The notes under the pieces are model-generated. The model saw only the letters and a program-made list of their open reading frames with translations, had not been told where the DNA came from and searched no databases. 41,092 nucleotides of DNA, taken from contig CACKIQ010000006.1 in assembly GCA_902600245.1 (NCBI GenBank), positions 1 to 41,092 of the forward strand, read 5' to 3'. The translations under genes and the position numbers were made by a program. Shown here piece after piece: positions 16,308-26,288 of this stretch; position 1 is the stretch's first letter, and the number at the start of each line of letters is the position of its first letter. Source of the stretch: an uncultured Pelagibacteraceae bacterium (GTDB taxonomy: Bacteria > Pseudomonadota > Alphaproteobacteria > Pelagibacterales > Pelagibacteraceae).

Positions 16308-18179
16308 ATGAAAAATGATTTATCTTTTGATGTAGTTGTAATAGGAGGCGGACATGCGGGTTGTGAAGCAGCAGCAGCAGCAGCTCGACTAAGTGTTAAC
16401 ACTGCTCTATTTACTCATAAAATAGAAACTATTGGTGAGATGTCATGTAACCCCGCTATAGGTGGTTTGGGTAAAGGACATTTAGTAAGAGAAATAGATG
16501 CTCTTGATGGAGTAATGGGCGATGTTGCAGATAAATCAGGTATACAATTTAGATTATTAAACAGAAGTAGAGGGCCAGCTGTAAGAGGACCTAGAACACA
16601 ATCAGATAGGTCATTATATCGTAAATATATGCAAGAAAAACTGTTAAACTATTGTAATTTAACAGTTTTTTCGGACCCAGTAATAGAGTTTATATTTAAC
16701 AAAAATCACATAAGTGGTTTTTTAACAAGAGGGGGTAATAAAGTTTTATGCAAAAAACTGATACTCACAACAGGTACTTTTTTAAATGGAATCATACATA
16801 TAGGTGATGAAAGAACTCCTGCGGGTAGATACGATGAAAAACCATCAACAGGTTTAAGTGAGCAGTTAGCAAAATATAATTTTAAAATTGGAAGATTAAA
16901 AACAGGAACCCCACCAAGACTAGATGCCCGGACGATTAATTTTAAAAACTTAGAAGAACAATTTGCAGATGATAATCCTTATTTTTTTTCTTTCTTAACA
17001 AAAAAAAATTTAAACAAACAAATATCGTGTAGAATGACTTATACAAATGACAAGGTTCATAGAATTATAGAAAAAAATATATCTAAAAGCGCTATGTACT
17101 CTGGTAGTATAAAAGGGGTTGGACCAAGATATTGCCCCTCTATAGAGGATAAGATAGTAAAATTTGCTGACAAAGCTCGCCACCAGATATTTTTAGAACC
17201 AGAGGGTTTAAATGATCAAACGATTTACCCAAATGGCATCTCTACGTCGCTTCCAGCAGATATTCAACAAGAAATATGCAATAATATCAATGGTTTAGAA
17301 AATGTTTCTATTATCAGGCCTGGATACGCCATAGAATATGACTATGTAGATCCGCGAGAACTGTTCTTAACTCTTGAAACCAAAAAGATAAGCAACCTAT
17401 ATCTTGCCGGTCAGATTAATGGAACAACAGGATATGAGGAAGCAGCTGCACAAGGTCTTATAGCTGGAATAAATGCAGCTTTATCTGTAAAAAATTTAGA
17501 ACCATTTATCCTTGATAGATCAGATGCATACATTGGTGTAATGATTGATGATCTAGTCACTAAAGGAGTAGCTGAACCATATCGTATGTTTACATCTAGA
17601 GCAGAGTATCGGTTAAGCTTGAGATCTGATAATGCCGATCAAAGGCTAACAGATAAGGGAATAGAGATTGGTTTAATAGGTTCTAAGAGAAAAGATATAT
17701 ATCTTAATAAATTTAAACAAATTAGAAAAATAAGTTCAAAAATGAGCGAATCAAAGATTTCACCATCTAAAGCAGAAAAATTCGGAATAAAAATAGCAAA
17801 AGATGGAATATTGAGATCGTCTATTGAAGTTCTGACCCAAAGAGGGGTAAATATGAGCAAAATAAGGGAAATATGGCCTGATATTCCTTTTTTTAGTAAT
17901 GAAATTGATGAGCAAATAGAAATTAACGCTCATTACAGAGGATATTTAAAGAAACAAAAAGCTGATATTTTAGCATTTAAAAGGGATGAAAATTTAATTA
18001 TTCCCGATAAAATCAATTATGATGGTCTTTCAGGTTTGTCTAATGAAGTAAAAGCTAAATTTAAGGAAATTAAACCAAAAACTATGGGTCAAGCCTTGAG
18101 AATCGACGGGATAACACCTGCTGCTGTATATATTTTGTTGTCACATGTTAAAAGAAAGTCTATTAAGCATATAGCTTAA
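16308..18179 (+). CDS. mnmG: tRNA uridine-34 carboxymethylaminomethyl modification enzyme MnmG
   Basis: FAD-dependent partner of MnmE (GidA). FAD-binding [19 protein letters not shown] at the start; [24 protein letters not shown]; the conserved [14 protein letters not shown]; and the C-terminal tRNA-binding helical domain ending in [16 protein letters not shown]. 623 residues, normal. The start codon of rsmG overlaps its stop by one base. Confidence 0.97.
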   Translation: MKNDLSFDVVVIGGGHAGCEAAAAAARLSVNTALFTHKIETIGEMSCNPAIGGLGKGHLVREIDALDGVMGDVADKSGIQFRLLNRSRGPAVRGPRTQSDRSLYRKYMQEKLLNYCNLTVFSDPVIEFIFNKNHISGFLTRGGNKVLCKKLILTTGTFLNGIIHIGDERTPAGRYDEKPSTGLSEQLAKYNFKIGRLKTGTPPRLDARTINFKNLEEQFADDNPYFFSFLTKKNLNKQISCRMTYTNDKVHRIIEKNISKSAMYSGSIKGVGPRYCPSIEDKIVKFADKARHQIFLEPEGLNDQTIYPNGISTSLPADIQQEICNNINGLENVSIIRPGYAIEYDYVDPRELFLTLETKKISNLYLAGQINGTTGYEEAAAQGLIAGINAALSVKNLEPFILDRSDAYIGVMIDDLVTKGVAEPYRMFTSRAEYRLSLRSDNADQRLTDKGIEIGLIGSKRKDIYLNKFKQIRKISSKMSESKISPSKAEKFGIKIAKDGILRSSIEVLTQRGVNMSKIREIWPDIPFFSNEIDEQIEINAHYRGYLKKQKADILAFKRDENLIIPDKINYDGLSGLSNEVKAKFKEIKPKTMGQALRIDGITPAAVYILLSHVKRKSIKHIA

Positions 18180-18823
18180 TGGATCAAGAAATTTTAAATT
18201 CCTATTCTAGAATCAGTCACTTAAATGTTTCACGTGAAACGTTTTTGGACTTTGAAAACTATATATCCATGATTATTGAAAAAAATAAAAAAATTAACCT
18301 AATAAGCCAAAATACGGCAACAAAAAAAGCTTTAATTAGTCGACATATAATAGATTCGGCGCAAATTATTGATTTTGTTGATTTAAATAGTAATTCAACC
18401 ATTGATATTGGTTCTGGTGGGGGCATGCCGGGGATAATCGTGGCAATTATACTAAAAAATATGAAAAATAATATGAATGTCCATCTTTACGAAAAAAGCT
18501 ACCATAAAAGCCATTTTTTAAAGGAGGTTTCAGAAAAATTGAATTTAAACACAAAGATTTTTCAAAAAAATATTTTTCAAGTAAAAAATATCGAAACCGG
18601 AACAATAATGTCCAGAGCATTCAAACCGATGCCAGTGGTTTTAGATTTAGTATATGAAAATTTTTCAAAATATAAGAACTTAATTTTTTTTATGGGAAAG
18701 AGTGGAAAAAAAATTTTTGAAAATTCTAAAAAAAATTGGAAACTAGAGTATACAGAAAAAAAAAGTTTAACAAACAAAGATTCATTTTTAATAAATATAA
18801 AAAAAATTAAAAAAAAAAATTAA
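18179..18823 (+). CDS. rsmG: 16S rRNA (guanine-N7) methyltransferase RsmG
   Basis: GidB, the SAM-dependent enzyme for m7G527 of 16S rRNA. NVSRETFLDFENYISMIIEKNKKINL is the usual N-terminus, IDIGSGGGMPGIIVAI is the SAM loop, and MSRAFKPM follows. 214 residues with a very lysine-rich tail. The codons for NVSRE form most of a parS site (separate entry), so coding and segregation functions share the bases. parA follows after 19 bases. Confidence 0.95.
   Translation: MDQEILNSYSRISHLNVSRETFLDFENYISMIIEKNKKINLISQNTATKKALISRHIIDSAQIIDFVDLNSNSTIDIGSGGGMPGIIVAIILKNMKNNMNVHLYEKSYHKSHFLKEVSEKLNLNTKIFQKNIFQVKNIETGTIMSRAFKPMPVVLDLVYENFSKYKNLIFFMGKSGKKIFENSKKNWKLEYTEKKSLTNKDSFLINIKKIKKKN
18226..18241. promoter_or_regulatory. 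parS: parS centromere site (ParB binding)
   Basis: TGTTTCACGTGAAACG matches the consensus parS TGTTTCACGTGAAACA at 15 of 16 bases. The inner GTTTCACGTGAAAC (18227-18240) is a perfect palindrome. It lies inside the 5' part of rsmG, 0.6 kb before parA and about 8 kb from the predicted origin, as expected for an origin-proximal centromere. The only good match I found in the window. Confidence 0.9.
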
Positions 18824-18842
18824 AAGGATTAAAAAAAATTAA

Positions 18843-19637
18843 ATGCAAATTATTTCTGTCATAAATCAGAAGGGCGGGGTTGGGAAAACTACTACTGTAA
18901 TTAATCTTGCAGCGGGCTTATCTCAAATAGATAAAAAAATTTTGGTAATTGACCTAGATCCACAAGGCAACGCTACAACAGGTCTTGGATTGTCTAATAT
19001 GGATAGCTCACGCGATACAATTTATGGAGTATTAAATGGAACAAGGGATATTAACGAAGTGATCAAAAAAACAAAATTTAAAAATTTAGATATTATCACG
19101 TCTAATGTAGATTTATCGGGTCTAGAAGTAGAGACGGCTGATGATAATAACAGGGCCTTTATACTAAAAACTAAATTAGCCGCATATTTAAACAATTCTA
19201 AAGGATTATATGATTATGTCTTGATAGACTGCCCACCTTCATTGAGCTTATTGACAGTAATGGCACTTGTATGCTCAAATTCACTATTGGTCCCACTTCA
19301 GACTGAATTTTTTGCTTTAGAGGGATTAACACAGCTAATGAAAACAATCGAAAGGATAAAAGTAAGTTTAAATCCAGATTTGAAAATCAGGGGGATACTT
19401 TTAACCATGTATGACAAAAGAAATAAGCTTTCTTCACAAGTTGAAAAGGAAGCAAGAGATTATTTCAGTGAAAAAGTTTATACAACAGTAATACCTAGGA
19501 ACGTCAGATTATCCGAAGCCCCTTCACATGGTATGCCAGTTTTAATATATGACAAATCTTGTCCAGGTAGCAAATCATATTTTAATTTTACTGATGAGTT
19601 TGTTAATCAAGAGACAACAATTGGAAGTGCAGCATAA
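18843..19637 (+). CDS. parA: Chromosome partitioning ATPase ParA
   Basis: Soj/ParA ATPase that moves ParB-parS complexes. Deviant Walker A INQKGGVGKTTTVINLAAGL with the signature lysine, DLDPQGNATTGLG, and DYVLIDCPPSLSLLTVMAL (Walker B). 264 residues, the short chromosomal form without an N-terminal DNA-binding domain. The parB start overlaps its stop by one base. Confidence 0.97.
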   Translation: MQIISVINQKGGVGKTTTVINLAAGLSQIDKKILVIDLDPQGNATTGLGLSNMDSSRDTIYGVLNGTRDINEVIKKTKFKNLDIITSNVDLSGLEVETADDNNRAFILKTKLAAYLNNSKGLYDYVLIDCPPSLSLLTVMALVCSNSLLVPLQTEFFALEGLTQLMKTIERIKVSLNPDLKIRGILLTMYDKRNKLSSQVEKEARDYFSEKVYTTVIPRNVRLSEAPSHGMPVLIYDKSCPGSKSYFNFTDEFVNQETTIGSAA

Positions 19638-20479
19638 TGGATAAAGTTAAAAAAGGTTTAGGGAGAGGTTTATCGTCGTTGATAGGTGAAACAAAAATCG
19701 AGCCTCTTAAAAATAAGTTAGCAGTAAGTGATTTGGTGCCTAACAAATATCAGCCGAGAAAAATATTTGACGAAATTAATTTAGAGGAATTAACAAATTC
19801 AATCAAAGAAAGAGGTATGTTACAGCCAATTATTGTTAGAAAATCTTTGGATGATGGGACAAAATTTGAGATAATAGCTGGCGAGAGAAGATGGTTAGCA
19901 GCACAAAAAGCTGGTTTACACGATGTTCCTGTAGTTGTAACAGAAGCAGATGATTTAAAGTCGTTGGAGTTTGCAATAGTTGAAAATGTCCAAAGGCACG
20001 ATTTAAATCCACTCGAGGAAGCTCAAGGGTATAAGCGACTTATTGATGAATTCTATTATGATCAAGAAAAAGTTTCAAAATTTATAGGAAAGAGCAGAAG
20101 TTACATATCTAATGCTTTAAGAATTTTAACTCTGCCTAATGATGTAATAAAACTTATAGAAGATCAAAAATTGAGTACAGGGCACGCTAAAATATTGGTG
20201 GGTTTAGAGAATGCAAGTTTTGTTGCCAATAAAATTATAGAAAAGAAACTTTCAGTAAGACAGTCAGAGAACTTTGTTAAATTATTTAAAAATAAAAAAC
20301 ATAGATCAAGATTATCAAAAGATTCTAATATATTGGCTTTAGAGTTGTCAGTCTCAAATAAAATAGGATTGAATGTTGATATACAAAACTCCAAAAATAA
20401 CAAAGGTAAAATTTCTTTTGAGTATAAAGATTTAGATCAATTAAATAAAATTATTGAAATAATTAAATCTAATTATTAA
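19637..20479 (+). CDS. parB: Chromosome partitioning protein ParB
   Basis: CTP-dependent DNA clamp that loads at parS. N-terminal ParA-interacting KKGLGRGLSSLIGE; NKYQPRKIF; CTP-binding GERRWLAAQKAGL and VENVQRHDLNPLEEA; HTH with VSKFIGKSRSYISNALRIL; a lysine-rich linker and the C-terminal dimerisation segment. 280 residues. It converges on holA with two bases between stops and no hairpin. Confidence 0.97.
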   Translation: MDKVKKGLGRGLSSLIGETKIEPLKNKLAVSDLVPNKYQPRKIFDEINLEELTNSIKERGMLQPIIVRKSLDDGTKFEIIAGERRWLAAQKAGLHDVPVVVTEADDLKSLEFAIVENVQRHDLNPLEEAQGYKRLIDEFYYDQEKVSKFIGKSRSYISNALRILTLPNDVIKLIEDQKLSTGHAKILVGLENASFVANKIIEKKLSVRQSENFVKLFKNKKHRSRLSKDSNILALELSVSNKIGLNVDIQNSKNNKGKISFEYKDLDQLNKIIEIIKSNY

Positions 20480-20481
20480 TT

Positions 20482-21465
20482 TTATGATACTGATTTTTCT
20501 AAGATAAAATCTGTAATTATATTGATTGAGATATTAAGATTTTTTTTAATTTTAAGCTCAATATCATTCAATTCATATATTAAGTTTTTAATATTTTTAG
20601 GTTTCCACTTCAAAATTTGGTTTTTTGTAATCTCTTTATCTTTCCAAAATATAGGAGGTTTTGCAGATGAAATAGTTAAATCCAGATTTTCATTTTTTTC
20701 ATATTCACTAGAAAGTTTAAGAATTTTTTTTGATTTATTTAGAAAAGTTCTAACAATAACAATACAATCCTCGTTGCTAAAATTATTTTCGTTTAAAATG
20801 TTCATAATTTTCCTCTCATTTTTAGCAAGACAGTGATCAACTAGCTCAGAGATGTTGTAATTTTCTGCAATGTTTATAAGTTTTAAAAGGTTTGATGAAG
20901 TCAATTTGTTGTTATTATGAATAAACATTTCAATTTTTTGTAACTCATTCATCAATATTCCACGATCTCCATTAGATTTATTTACTATCAAATTAATATT
21001 AGATTGTGATACAGAAAAATTTATTTTTTTGAAAAAATTATTTGTGATTTGAATTAATTGTGAAATGTTTTCAGGGTAGAAAGGAATACAAACAAGCGCT
21101 TTATTTTTTTCAAAAAGATTTCTTAATTTTGATTTTTTTTCAAGGTTATCTGAGTTTAATATTAATAAAAAATTCGAAAGATTTTTATTAATTATATCCT
21201 CAACGATTTTTACTAATTTATCAGTTGCTCTTTTTACTATAAATATTTTTTTATCATCAAATAGTGAGTCTGAAACAACTTCATTATAGAAAAATTCATA
21301 GTTTTCTAAAATTTGTTTTTCCTCATAAACATTTGGTTTGATATTTTGTGTTTTTATTAAATTTAAGATTTCTTCTTCTTTGGCACCATTGTTTTGACCA
21401 TAAAATAATATTACTGGATGAAGTTTAATATTAATTTTTGAAACTTCATATTGTTTTAAAATCAT
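20482..21465 (-). CDS. holA: DNA polymerase III delta subunit
   Basis: Clamp-loader delta subunit that opens the beta clamp. 327 residues; the family is poorly conserved, but PVILFYGQNNGAKEEEILNLI, LNSDNLEKKSKLRNLFEKN, ACIPFYPENISQLIQI-type text and NGDRGILMNELQKIEMF match delta. Context supports it: lptE and leuS precede it as in other alphaproteobacteria. Its start overlaps the lptE stop by 4 bases. Confidence 0.85.
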   Translation of the reverse strand: MILKQYEVSKINIKLHPVILFYGQNNGAKEEEILNLIKTQNIKPNVYEEKQILENYEFFYNEVVSDSLFDDKKIFIVKRATDKLVKIVEDIINKNLSNFLLILNSDNLEKKSKLRNLFEKNKALVCIPFYPENISQLIQITNNFFKKINFSVSQSNINLIVNKSNGDRGILMNELQKIEMFIHNNNKLTSSNLLKLINIAENYNISELVDHCLAKNERKIMNILNENNFSNEDCIVIVRTFLNKSKKILKLSSEYEKNENLDLTISSAKPPIFWKDKEITKNQILKWKPKNIKNLIYELNDIELKIKKNLNISINIITDFILEKSVS

Positions 21466-21917
21466 TTTATACTTAATAATTCGAGATTTAATTTATTAGC
21501 AATTGATATGGCAAAGTTTTTCTTTAGAGTATTTTCATAATTTCTTTGCTCAAACATGTCTGAAATTTTTTTAATATTTTGTTTTTCGTTTACTTTTACT
21601 ACTTTTACTTTATCTTCAAATTTAATATTAAATTGTGCTTCCACGATTATTTCATAATTAGTCGCAGATCCTTTTGCATCTTTAGATATAATTGATTTAG
21701 AATAATTTGTAATTAAATCTATATCGAAAATATTTTTTGAATCTTTGTCTGTTAATCTTAAAATTTCTGATATAATTTTATTATTAATTGTATTATCTCC
21801 ATTTTTCTCAATAAAGTTAATGTTGTAGTTTACTTTTTCTGAAGCATTGTATATTGGTGAAAAACCACAACTAGTGAGTATAAAAAATACTATAGGTATT
21901 AAAATTTTTTTTTCCAT
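21462..21917 (-). CDS. lptE: LPS-assembly lipoprotein LptE
   Basis: Outer-membrane lipoprotein that plugs the LptD LPS translocon. Lipoprotein signal with lipobox LTSC (C17) followed by GFSPIYN, the usual start of mature LptE. 151 residues; the remainder is variable, so the call rests on the N-terminus and the leuS-lptE-holA order. It begins immediately after the leuS stop. Confidence 0.8.
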   Translation of the reverse strand: MEKKILIPIVFFILTSCGFSPIYNASEKVNYNINFIEKNGDNTINNKIISEILRLTDKDSKNIFDIDLITNYSKSIISKDAKGSATNYEIIVEAQFNIKFEDKVKVVKVNEKQNIKKISDMFEQRNYENTLKKNFAISIANKLNLELLSIK

Positions 21918-24452
21918 TTAAATGATTATATTTAATAGTTTGTCCTTAATATAAATTCTTTTATTAATTTTTTTATCAATCAAATATTTATTTAACTTCT
22001 CATCTTTTGTGATTATTTCAAATAAATTATCCTCAGATATTCCCGGTTTTGACTCAATTAATCCTCTTTTCTTTCCATTAATTTGAATAACAATATTTAT
22101 TTTATCCTTAATAAGTAGTTTTTCATCGTAAGTTGGCCAGTCTAATTTTTTAATATTTAATTGACTTAAACATTCGTAAGCAAAGTGAGGTATTATTGGC
22201 GTTATACTAATTAATATTTTTTTGTAATTCTCAGTAAGTGTCAATTTTTTATAAGGTTTTTCAATTTGTTTTATTAAAAATGAATATATTTCATGAAGGT
22301 TCGCAATGATTTTATTATAACTAAATTCCTCTAAATTATTTGTAATATCTTTTAAAAATGAATTAGTTCTCTTTTCAAATTCATTATCTAAATCTTTTTC
22401 ATGATCTTTTTTTATTTCACTTAAAATTTTCAAATTTAAATTCCATAGTTTTTGAATAAACTTGTATGAAGAGGCAATACCTTCCTCTGACCATTGTACA
22501 TCCTTCTCAGGTGGACTGTCTGATAAAATAAATAATCTTGCAGAGTCCGCACCATAGTTTGCAATAATATTCTCAGGATCTATAGTATTTTTTTTTGATT
22601 TAGACATTGACTCTGAGGACCCAACAGTAATGGGTTTAGATTTATCCTGTTTAAGATATTTTTTTCCATCTATACTTTCTATATCTTCTGGACTTACCCA
22701 ATTTCCATCAGGATCTTTGTAAGTTTCATGGCAAACCATACCCTGAGTAAAAAGCCCATCGAAGGGCTCTTTTAAAGAAAATTCACTGTTATTATGAGAA
22801 AGAGCTTGCATAAAAAATCTAGAGTATAATAAATGCAATATTGCATGCTCAATTCCTCCAATGTATTGATCAACTGGCATCCAATAATCAATATCTTCTT
22901 TCTTAAATCCGTAAGAAGATTCTTTTGGTGAACAGAATCTTAAATAATACCAAGATGAACAAACAAATGTATCCAGAGTATCAGTTTCTCTAGTAAACTT
23001 TTTTCCATTTATTTTAATTTCTTTCCAATCCAGTTGGCTATCCAATGGATTCCCTTTAACTTTTAGATTAACATTTTCTGGAAGCTTTACTGGTAACATT
23101 GATTTTGGGACTGGGTGTGCTTCGCCTTTATCGTCATATACAATAGGAATTGGACATCCCCAATATCTTTGTCGCGATATTCCCCAGTCCTTTAATCTAA
23201 AATTAATTTTTTTTTGACCTATTTTTTTTTGTTCTAAAATTTTAATTGTTTCCAAAATTGATTGATCTGGGGCTTCAAGACCATTAAGAAAATCAGAATT
23301 AACTAAAATACCAGGACCTGCATAAGCTTCTTTATCAACTTCAAAATTATCATTTTCATTTTTTGGTCTTACGACAGTTTTAATTTTTAATTTGTATTTT
23401 TTTGCAAAATCAAAATCTCTTTGATCGTGGGCAGGACATCCAAACACGGCTCCAAATCCATAATCCATTAAAACAAAATTTGCAAAGTAAACAGGTACCT
23501 TACTTTTTGGATCCAGTGGATTGATGGCTAAAAGATCGGTTTTAAAACCAATTTTTTCTCCTACCGCAATAGCTTCTTCAGTAGTTCCAGTTTTTGAGCA
23601 CTGTTTTTTAAATTTATTAAATTCTTTATTATCCTTGTAGAATTCAGAAACAGCATGATCTACTGATAAAGCTAAAAAAGAAAAACCAAAGAGAGTATCT
23701 GGTCTTGTAGTAAAACATTTAATTTTCTTAACTGGTAAATTTCCCTCAACTTTAAAATCAATTTCGCATCCAAATGATTTACCAATCCAATTTTTCTGCA
23801 TAGTTTTAACCTTATTTGGCCAATTGCCTAATTTATCAAGCCCATCCAATAACTTTTGAGAAAATTTAGATATGCTAAAAAACCATTGGCTTAATTTTTT
23901 TCTTTCAACTAATGCTCCTGAACGCCATCCTTTTCCATTTATTACTTGCTCATTGGCAAGCACAGTTTCATCCACTGGATCCCAATTTACATAATTTTCT
24001 TTTCTATAAACCAATTTTTTTTCTAAGAGTTCCAGAAAAAAATTTTGCTGATGTTTGTAATAATCATCTGAACATGTTGATATTTCTCTATCCCAATCAA
24101 TTGACAAACCTAGTTTTTTCAATTGTGATTTCATATTTGATATATTAGTCTCAGTCCAAGTTTTTGGATCTAAATTATTTTGTTTAGCAGCATTTTCAGC
24201 TGGCATCCCAAAAGAGTCCCAACCCATTGGGTGTAGAACATTAAATCCTTTTAAACTTTTGTACCTAGCTAATACATCCCCAATAGTATAATTTCTCACA
24301 TGACCCATGTGGATTTTTCCAGAGGGATAAGGAAACATTTCTAAACAATAGAATTTTTTTTTATTTTTATCTATTTTAGTAGCAAAAGTTTTTTCTTTAT
24401 CCCAAAATTTTTGCCATTTTTCCTCTATAGATTTAAAGTTATATCTTTCCAC
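21918..24452 (-). CDS. leuS: Leucyl-tRNA synthetase
   Basis: Charges tRNA-Leu. 844 residues; HIGH motif as HMGH (48-51) in [19 protein letters not shown], the CP1 editing domain with [11 protein letters not shown] and [17 protein letters not shown], and the KMSKS loop, here [15 protein letters not shown]. The first lysine of KMSKS is replaced by Ser (codon TCA), while the catalytically more critical second lysine is kept. The C-terminal domain ends [12 protein letters not shown]. First gene of the leuS-lptE-holA unit; the DUF3576 gene lies 27 bases upstream. Confidence 0.96.
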   Translation of the reverse strand: MERYNFKSIEEKWQKFWDKEKTFATKIDKNKKKFYCLEMFPYPSGKIHMGHVRNYTIGDVLARYKSLKGFNVLHPMGWDSFGMPAENAAKQNNLDPKTWTETNISNMKSQLKKLGLSIDWDREISTCSDDYYKHQQNFFLELLEKKLVYRKENYVNWDPVDETVLANEQVINGKGWRSGALVERKKLSQWFFSISKFSQKLLDGLDKLGNWPNKVKTMQKNWIGKSFGCEIDFKVEGNLPVKKIKCFTTRPDTLFGFSFLALSVDHAVSEFYKDNKEFNKFKKQCSKTGTTEEAIAVGEKIGFKTDLLAINPLDPKSKVPVYFANFVLMDYGFGAVFGCPAHDQRDFDFAKKYKLKIKTVVRPKNENDNFEVDKEAYAGPGILVNSDFLNGLEAPDQSILETIKILEQKKIGQKKINFRLKDWGISRQRYWGCPIPIVYDDKGEAHPVPKSMLPVKLPENVNLKVKGNPLDSQLDWKEIKINGKKFTRETDTLDTFVCSSWYYLRFCSPKESSYGFKKEDIDYWMPVDQYIGGIEHAILHLLYSRFFMQALSHNNSEFSLKEPFDGLFTQGMVCHETYKDPDGNWVSPEDIESIDGKKYLKQDKSKPITVGSSESMSKSKKNTIDPENIIANYGADSARLFILSDSPPEKDVQWSEEGIASSYKFIQKLWNLNLKILSEIKKDHEKDLDNEFEKRTNSFLKDITNNLEEFSYNKIIANLHEIYSFLIKQIEKPYKKLTLTENYKKILISITPIIPHFAYECLSQLNIKKLDWPTYDEKLLIKDKINIVIQINGKKRGLIESKPGISEDNLFEIITKDEKLNKYLIDKKINKRIYIKDKLLNIII

Positions 24453-24479
24453 TGAACTAATTTTTGAACTTTATTTTAA

Positions 24480-25052
24480 TTATTCAATACCTAAACCTTC
24501 ATTCGTATAAGGTCTAAAATCTTCATCCTTTTTTTTCTGAGCATAGATAGCTGCTTTTTTTAAAATTTCTTTTTTTAACTCATTCATCAAAATTTTATCT
24601 GTTTCTATAATCTTACAATTCATTAAATTTTCTACACATTTTCTTGTAAATATTTTTATATCTAATGCATCAGATCTTATCTCATTAGTTAAAAATCTTA
24701 TTGAAATTTTTATACTTTCATTTGAACTATTTCCATCTGAATACCAATCTGTAATAATTATTCCTCCGCTGTAGTTAACTGAGCTTAAAGGCATAAAATC
24801 AATTACATCTAATGAGGCTCTCCATAATTCATTTGAGCTAGCAAAATCAAATGTGCCGCCTCGTTTCACGTTGCCAAAGGCTTTATTAAGAGTAAAACCC
24901 CTACCTTCTTCAAGATTTTTTTTAACTCTCTGTTTAGGATCCGCAGGAAATTTTCTTGCATCAGCCCCAGGTATTTTACCATTGCAAGCACTTAAAAAAA
25001 TACTGCACATCATTAAAAAACTTAATATTTTACTGATTTTTACAAAACACAT
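24480..25052 (-). CDS. DUF3576 family lipoprotein
   Basis: 190 residues with a lipoprotein signal peptide ending LSAC (C23). The mature part contains GFTLNKAFGNVKRGGTFDFASSNELWRASLDVIDFMPLSSVNYSGGIIITDWYS, a stretch typical of the alphaproteobacterial DUF3576 family found upstream of leuS. Function unknown; presumably periplasmic and outer-membrane-anchored. The call is from family text and position. Confidence 0.82.
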   Translation of the reverse strand: MCFVKISKILSFLMMCSIFLSACNGKIPGADARKFPADPKQRVKKNLEEGRGFTLNKAFGNVKRGGTFDFASSNELWRASLDVIDFMPLSSVNYSGGIIITDWYSDGNSSNESIKISIRFLTNEIRSDALDIKIFTRKCVENLMNCKIIETDKILMNELKKEILKKAAIYAQKKKDEDFRPYTNEGLGIE

Positions 25053-25095
25053 ATTTGATCAATTACTAGTCTTGCTTATACAACAAAATCTTTTA

Positions 25096-25176
25096 TTTAC
25101 TAAAATATTAAGTAAAAATAGGTCAAAAAGTGATGCAAAAATGCAACACTTGTATTTTTTTTGCTTATAAAAAGCA
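25096..25176. promoter_or_regulatory. Inverted repeats in the porin upstream region
   Basis: The 207-base spacer before the porin gene is very AT-rich. It holds TTTACT-N9-AGTAAA (25096-25116), a direct repeat of TGCAAAAATGCAA (around 25134-25145), and a small hairpin TGCTT-ATAAA-AAGCA (25162-25176). These may be operator or leader elements for the porin, or for the divergent DUF3576-leuS unit. I could not pick a convincing -35/-10 pair. Confidence 0.3.
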
Positions 25177-25245
25177 GATTTATCAAAAAATAGTATTATC
25201 AAATGTTAAATATGCACTGTTTATTATTAATAATTAACAAACTTT

Positions 25246-25251
25246 AAGGAG
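25246..25251 (+). promoter_or_regulatory. Strong Shine-Dalgarno of the porin gene
   Basis: AAGGAG, 8 bases before the ATG at 25260. Most genes in the window have weak or no visible Shine-Dalgarno, so this one points to high expression. Confidence 0.75.
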
Positions 25252-25259
25252 TAATTAAT

Positions 25260-26234
25260 ATGAACAAATTTAAAAAGGTAGGATTAACTGCATTAGCGGG
25301 TTCGCTTGTAGTTACATCAGCAGTTGCTGGCGAGATGTCAGTATCTGGTGGTGCTAGTATAGGTCTTAAAAATACAAGTAAGACTTCTACTGGTAAATCT
25401 TGGACTATGGGAAATCAGTTAACTTTCACAGGTTCAGGTGAATTAGACAATGGTATGAATGTTGCATTGTCAATGGTAATTGACCAAAACGATGACTCAA
25501 CTAAAACAACTGCAGCGCAGCTAGATAACTCACCGTTTGATAGCCACTCTGTAACAATTAGTTCAGATGCATTAGGTAGCTTAAAATTCTCAGGTGAGGG
25601 CGGATCTTCTGCTTCTTCAGCTATTGATACTACAGCTGCTGGTGACTTATGGGATAATGGTTCTGGTTTTGGATCACCTCCTTCAGCTGAAGCTGGTAAC
25701 AACAGTATGTTGTATACACTTCCGTCTTTGATGGATGACTTAACAATCAAAGCTGGTTACTCTCCAGGATCTGCTGGTGGACCATCTGCAACTTCATTCT
25801 CTATAGGATTTACAGGTGTTGAAGGTTTATCTGTAGACTTTGGTGTAGGTGATACTGAAACAATTAAAACTGAAGCAGAACAAACTGTTATGAAAGCTTC
25901 ATATGCATTTGGTTCGTTCACAATCAGTGCTTCAAACAATGAGTATGATTATTCATTGAATGATGGAACTCAAGATGATGTAGAGACTAGCTCTTATCAA
26001 CTTGCTTACACTGTAAGTGATGACTTATCAATATCATATGGTTCTGAAACAAGAGATACTGCAACTCAAACTGTAGACGAAGAAGCTGAAGCAATTAATG
26101 TTTCTTACACTACAGGTGGTGTTACAATTTCAGCTACTCAATATGAGTTTACTGGAAGAAATAACAGCAACACAGAAGGTCCAACTACTGGTGATACAGA
26201 AAGATGGGCGCTATCTGCAACATTTGCATTCTAA
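25260..26234 (+). CDS. Outer-membrane porin
   Basis: 324-residue beta-barrel porin (general Gram-negative porin type). Sec signal peptide MNKFKKVGLTALAGSLVVTSAVAG, then repeating short amphipathic strands with Gly/Ser/Thr-rich turns (TFTGSGELDNGMNVALSMVIDQND, GSLKFSGEGG), ending in ALSATFAF with the terminal Phe needed by the BAM machinery. Acidic, low in Lys compared with neighbours, consistent with an abundant surface protein and higher local G+C. A strong RBS and intrinsic terminator bracket it as a single-gene unit. Solute specificity is not readable. Confidence 0.9.
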   Translation: MNKFKKVGLTALAGSLVVTSAVAGEMSVSGGASIGLKNTSKTSTGKSWTMGNQLTFTGSGELDNGMNVALSMVIDQNDDSTKTTAAQLDNSPFDSHSVTISSDALGSLKFSGEGGSSASSAIDTTAAGDLWDNGSGFGSPPSAEAGNNSMLYTLPSLMDDLTIKAGYSPGSAGGPSATSFSIGFTGVEGLSVDFGVGDTETIKTEAEQTVMKASYAFGSFTISASNNEYDYSLNDGTQDDVETSSYQLAYTVSDDLSISYGSETRDTATQTVDEEAEAINVSYTTGGVTISATQYEFTGRNNSNTEGPTTGDTERWALSATFAF

Positions 26235-26257
26235 TTTAGTTTAGATTACGATTTAAT

Positions 26258-26288
26258 AAAAGGCCCCTTTTTAGGGGCCTTTTTTTTA
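26258..26288. terminator. Strong intrinsic terminator after the porin gene
   Basis: AAAAGGCCCC-TTTTTA-GGGGCCTTTT (26258-26283) followed by more T: a 10-bp GC-rich stem with U-tract. It sits between the convergent porin and ThiE-like genes and may serve both, since the opposite strand also ends in a T-rich tail. It is the clearest intrinsic terminator in the window. Confidence 0.92.

Noticed and set aside
16361-16385. GCA trinucleotide repeat near the start of mnmG
   Set aside because: It encodes the conserved alanine-rich helix after the FAD-binding GGGHAGCE motif; not a variable repeat tract as far as one sequence can show.
24862-24875. Second parS-like sequence CGTTTCACGTTGCC
   Set aside because: Only the left half matches; the palindrome is lost, and it lies in a lipoprotein gene.
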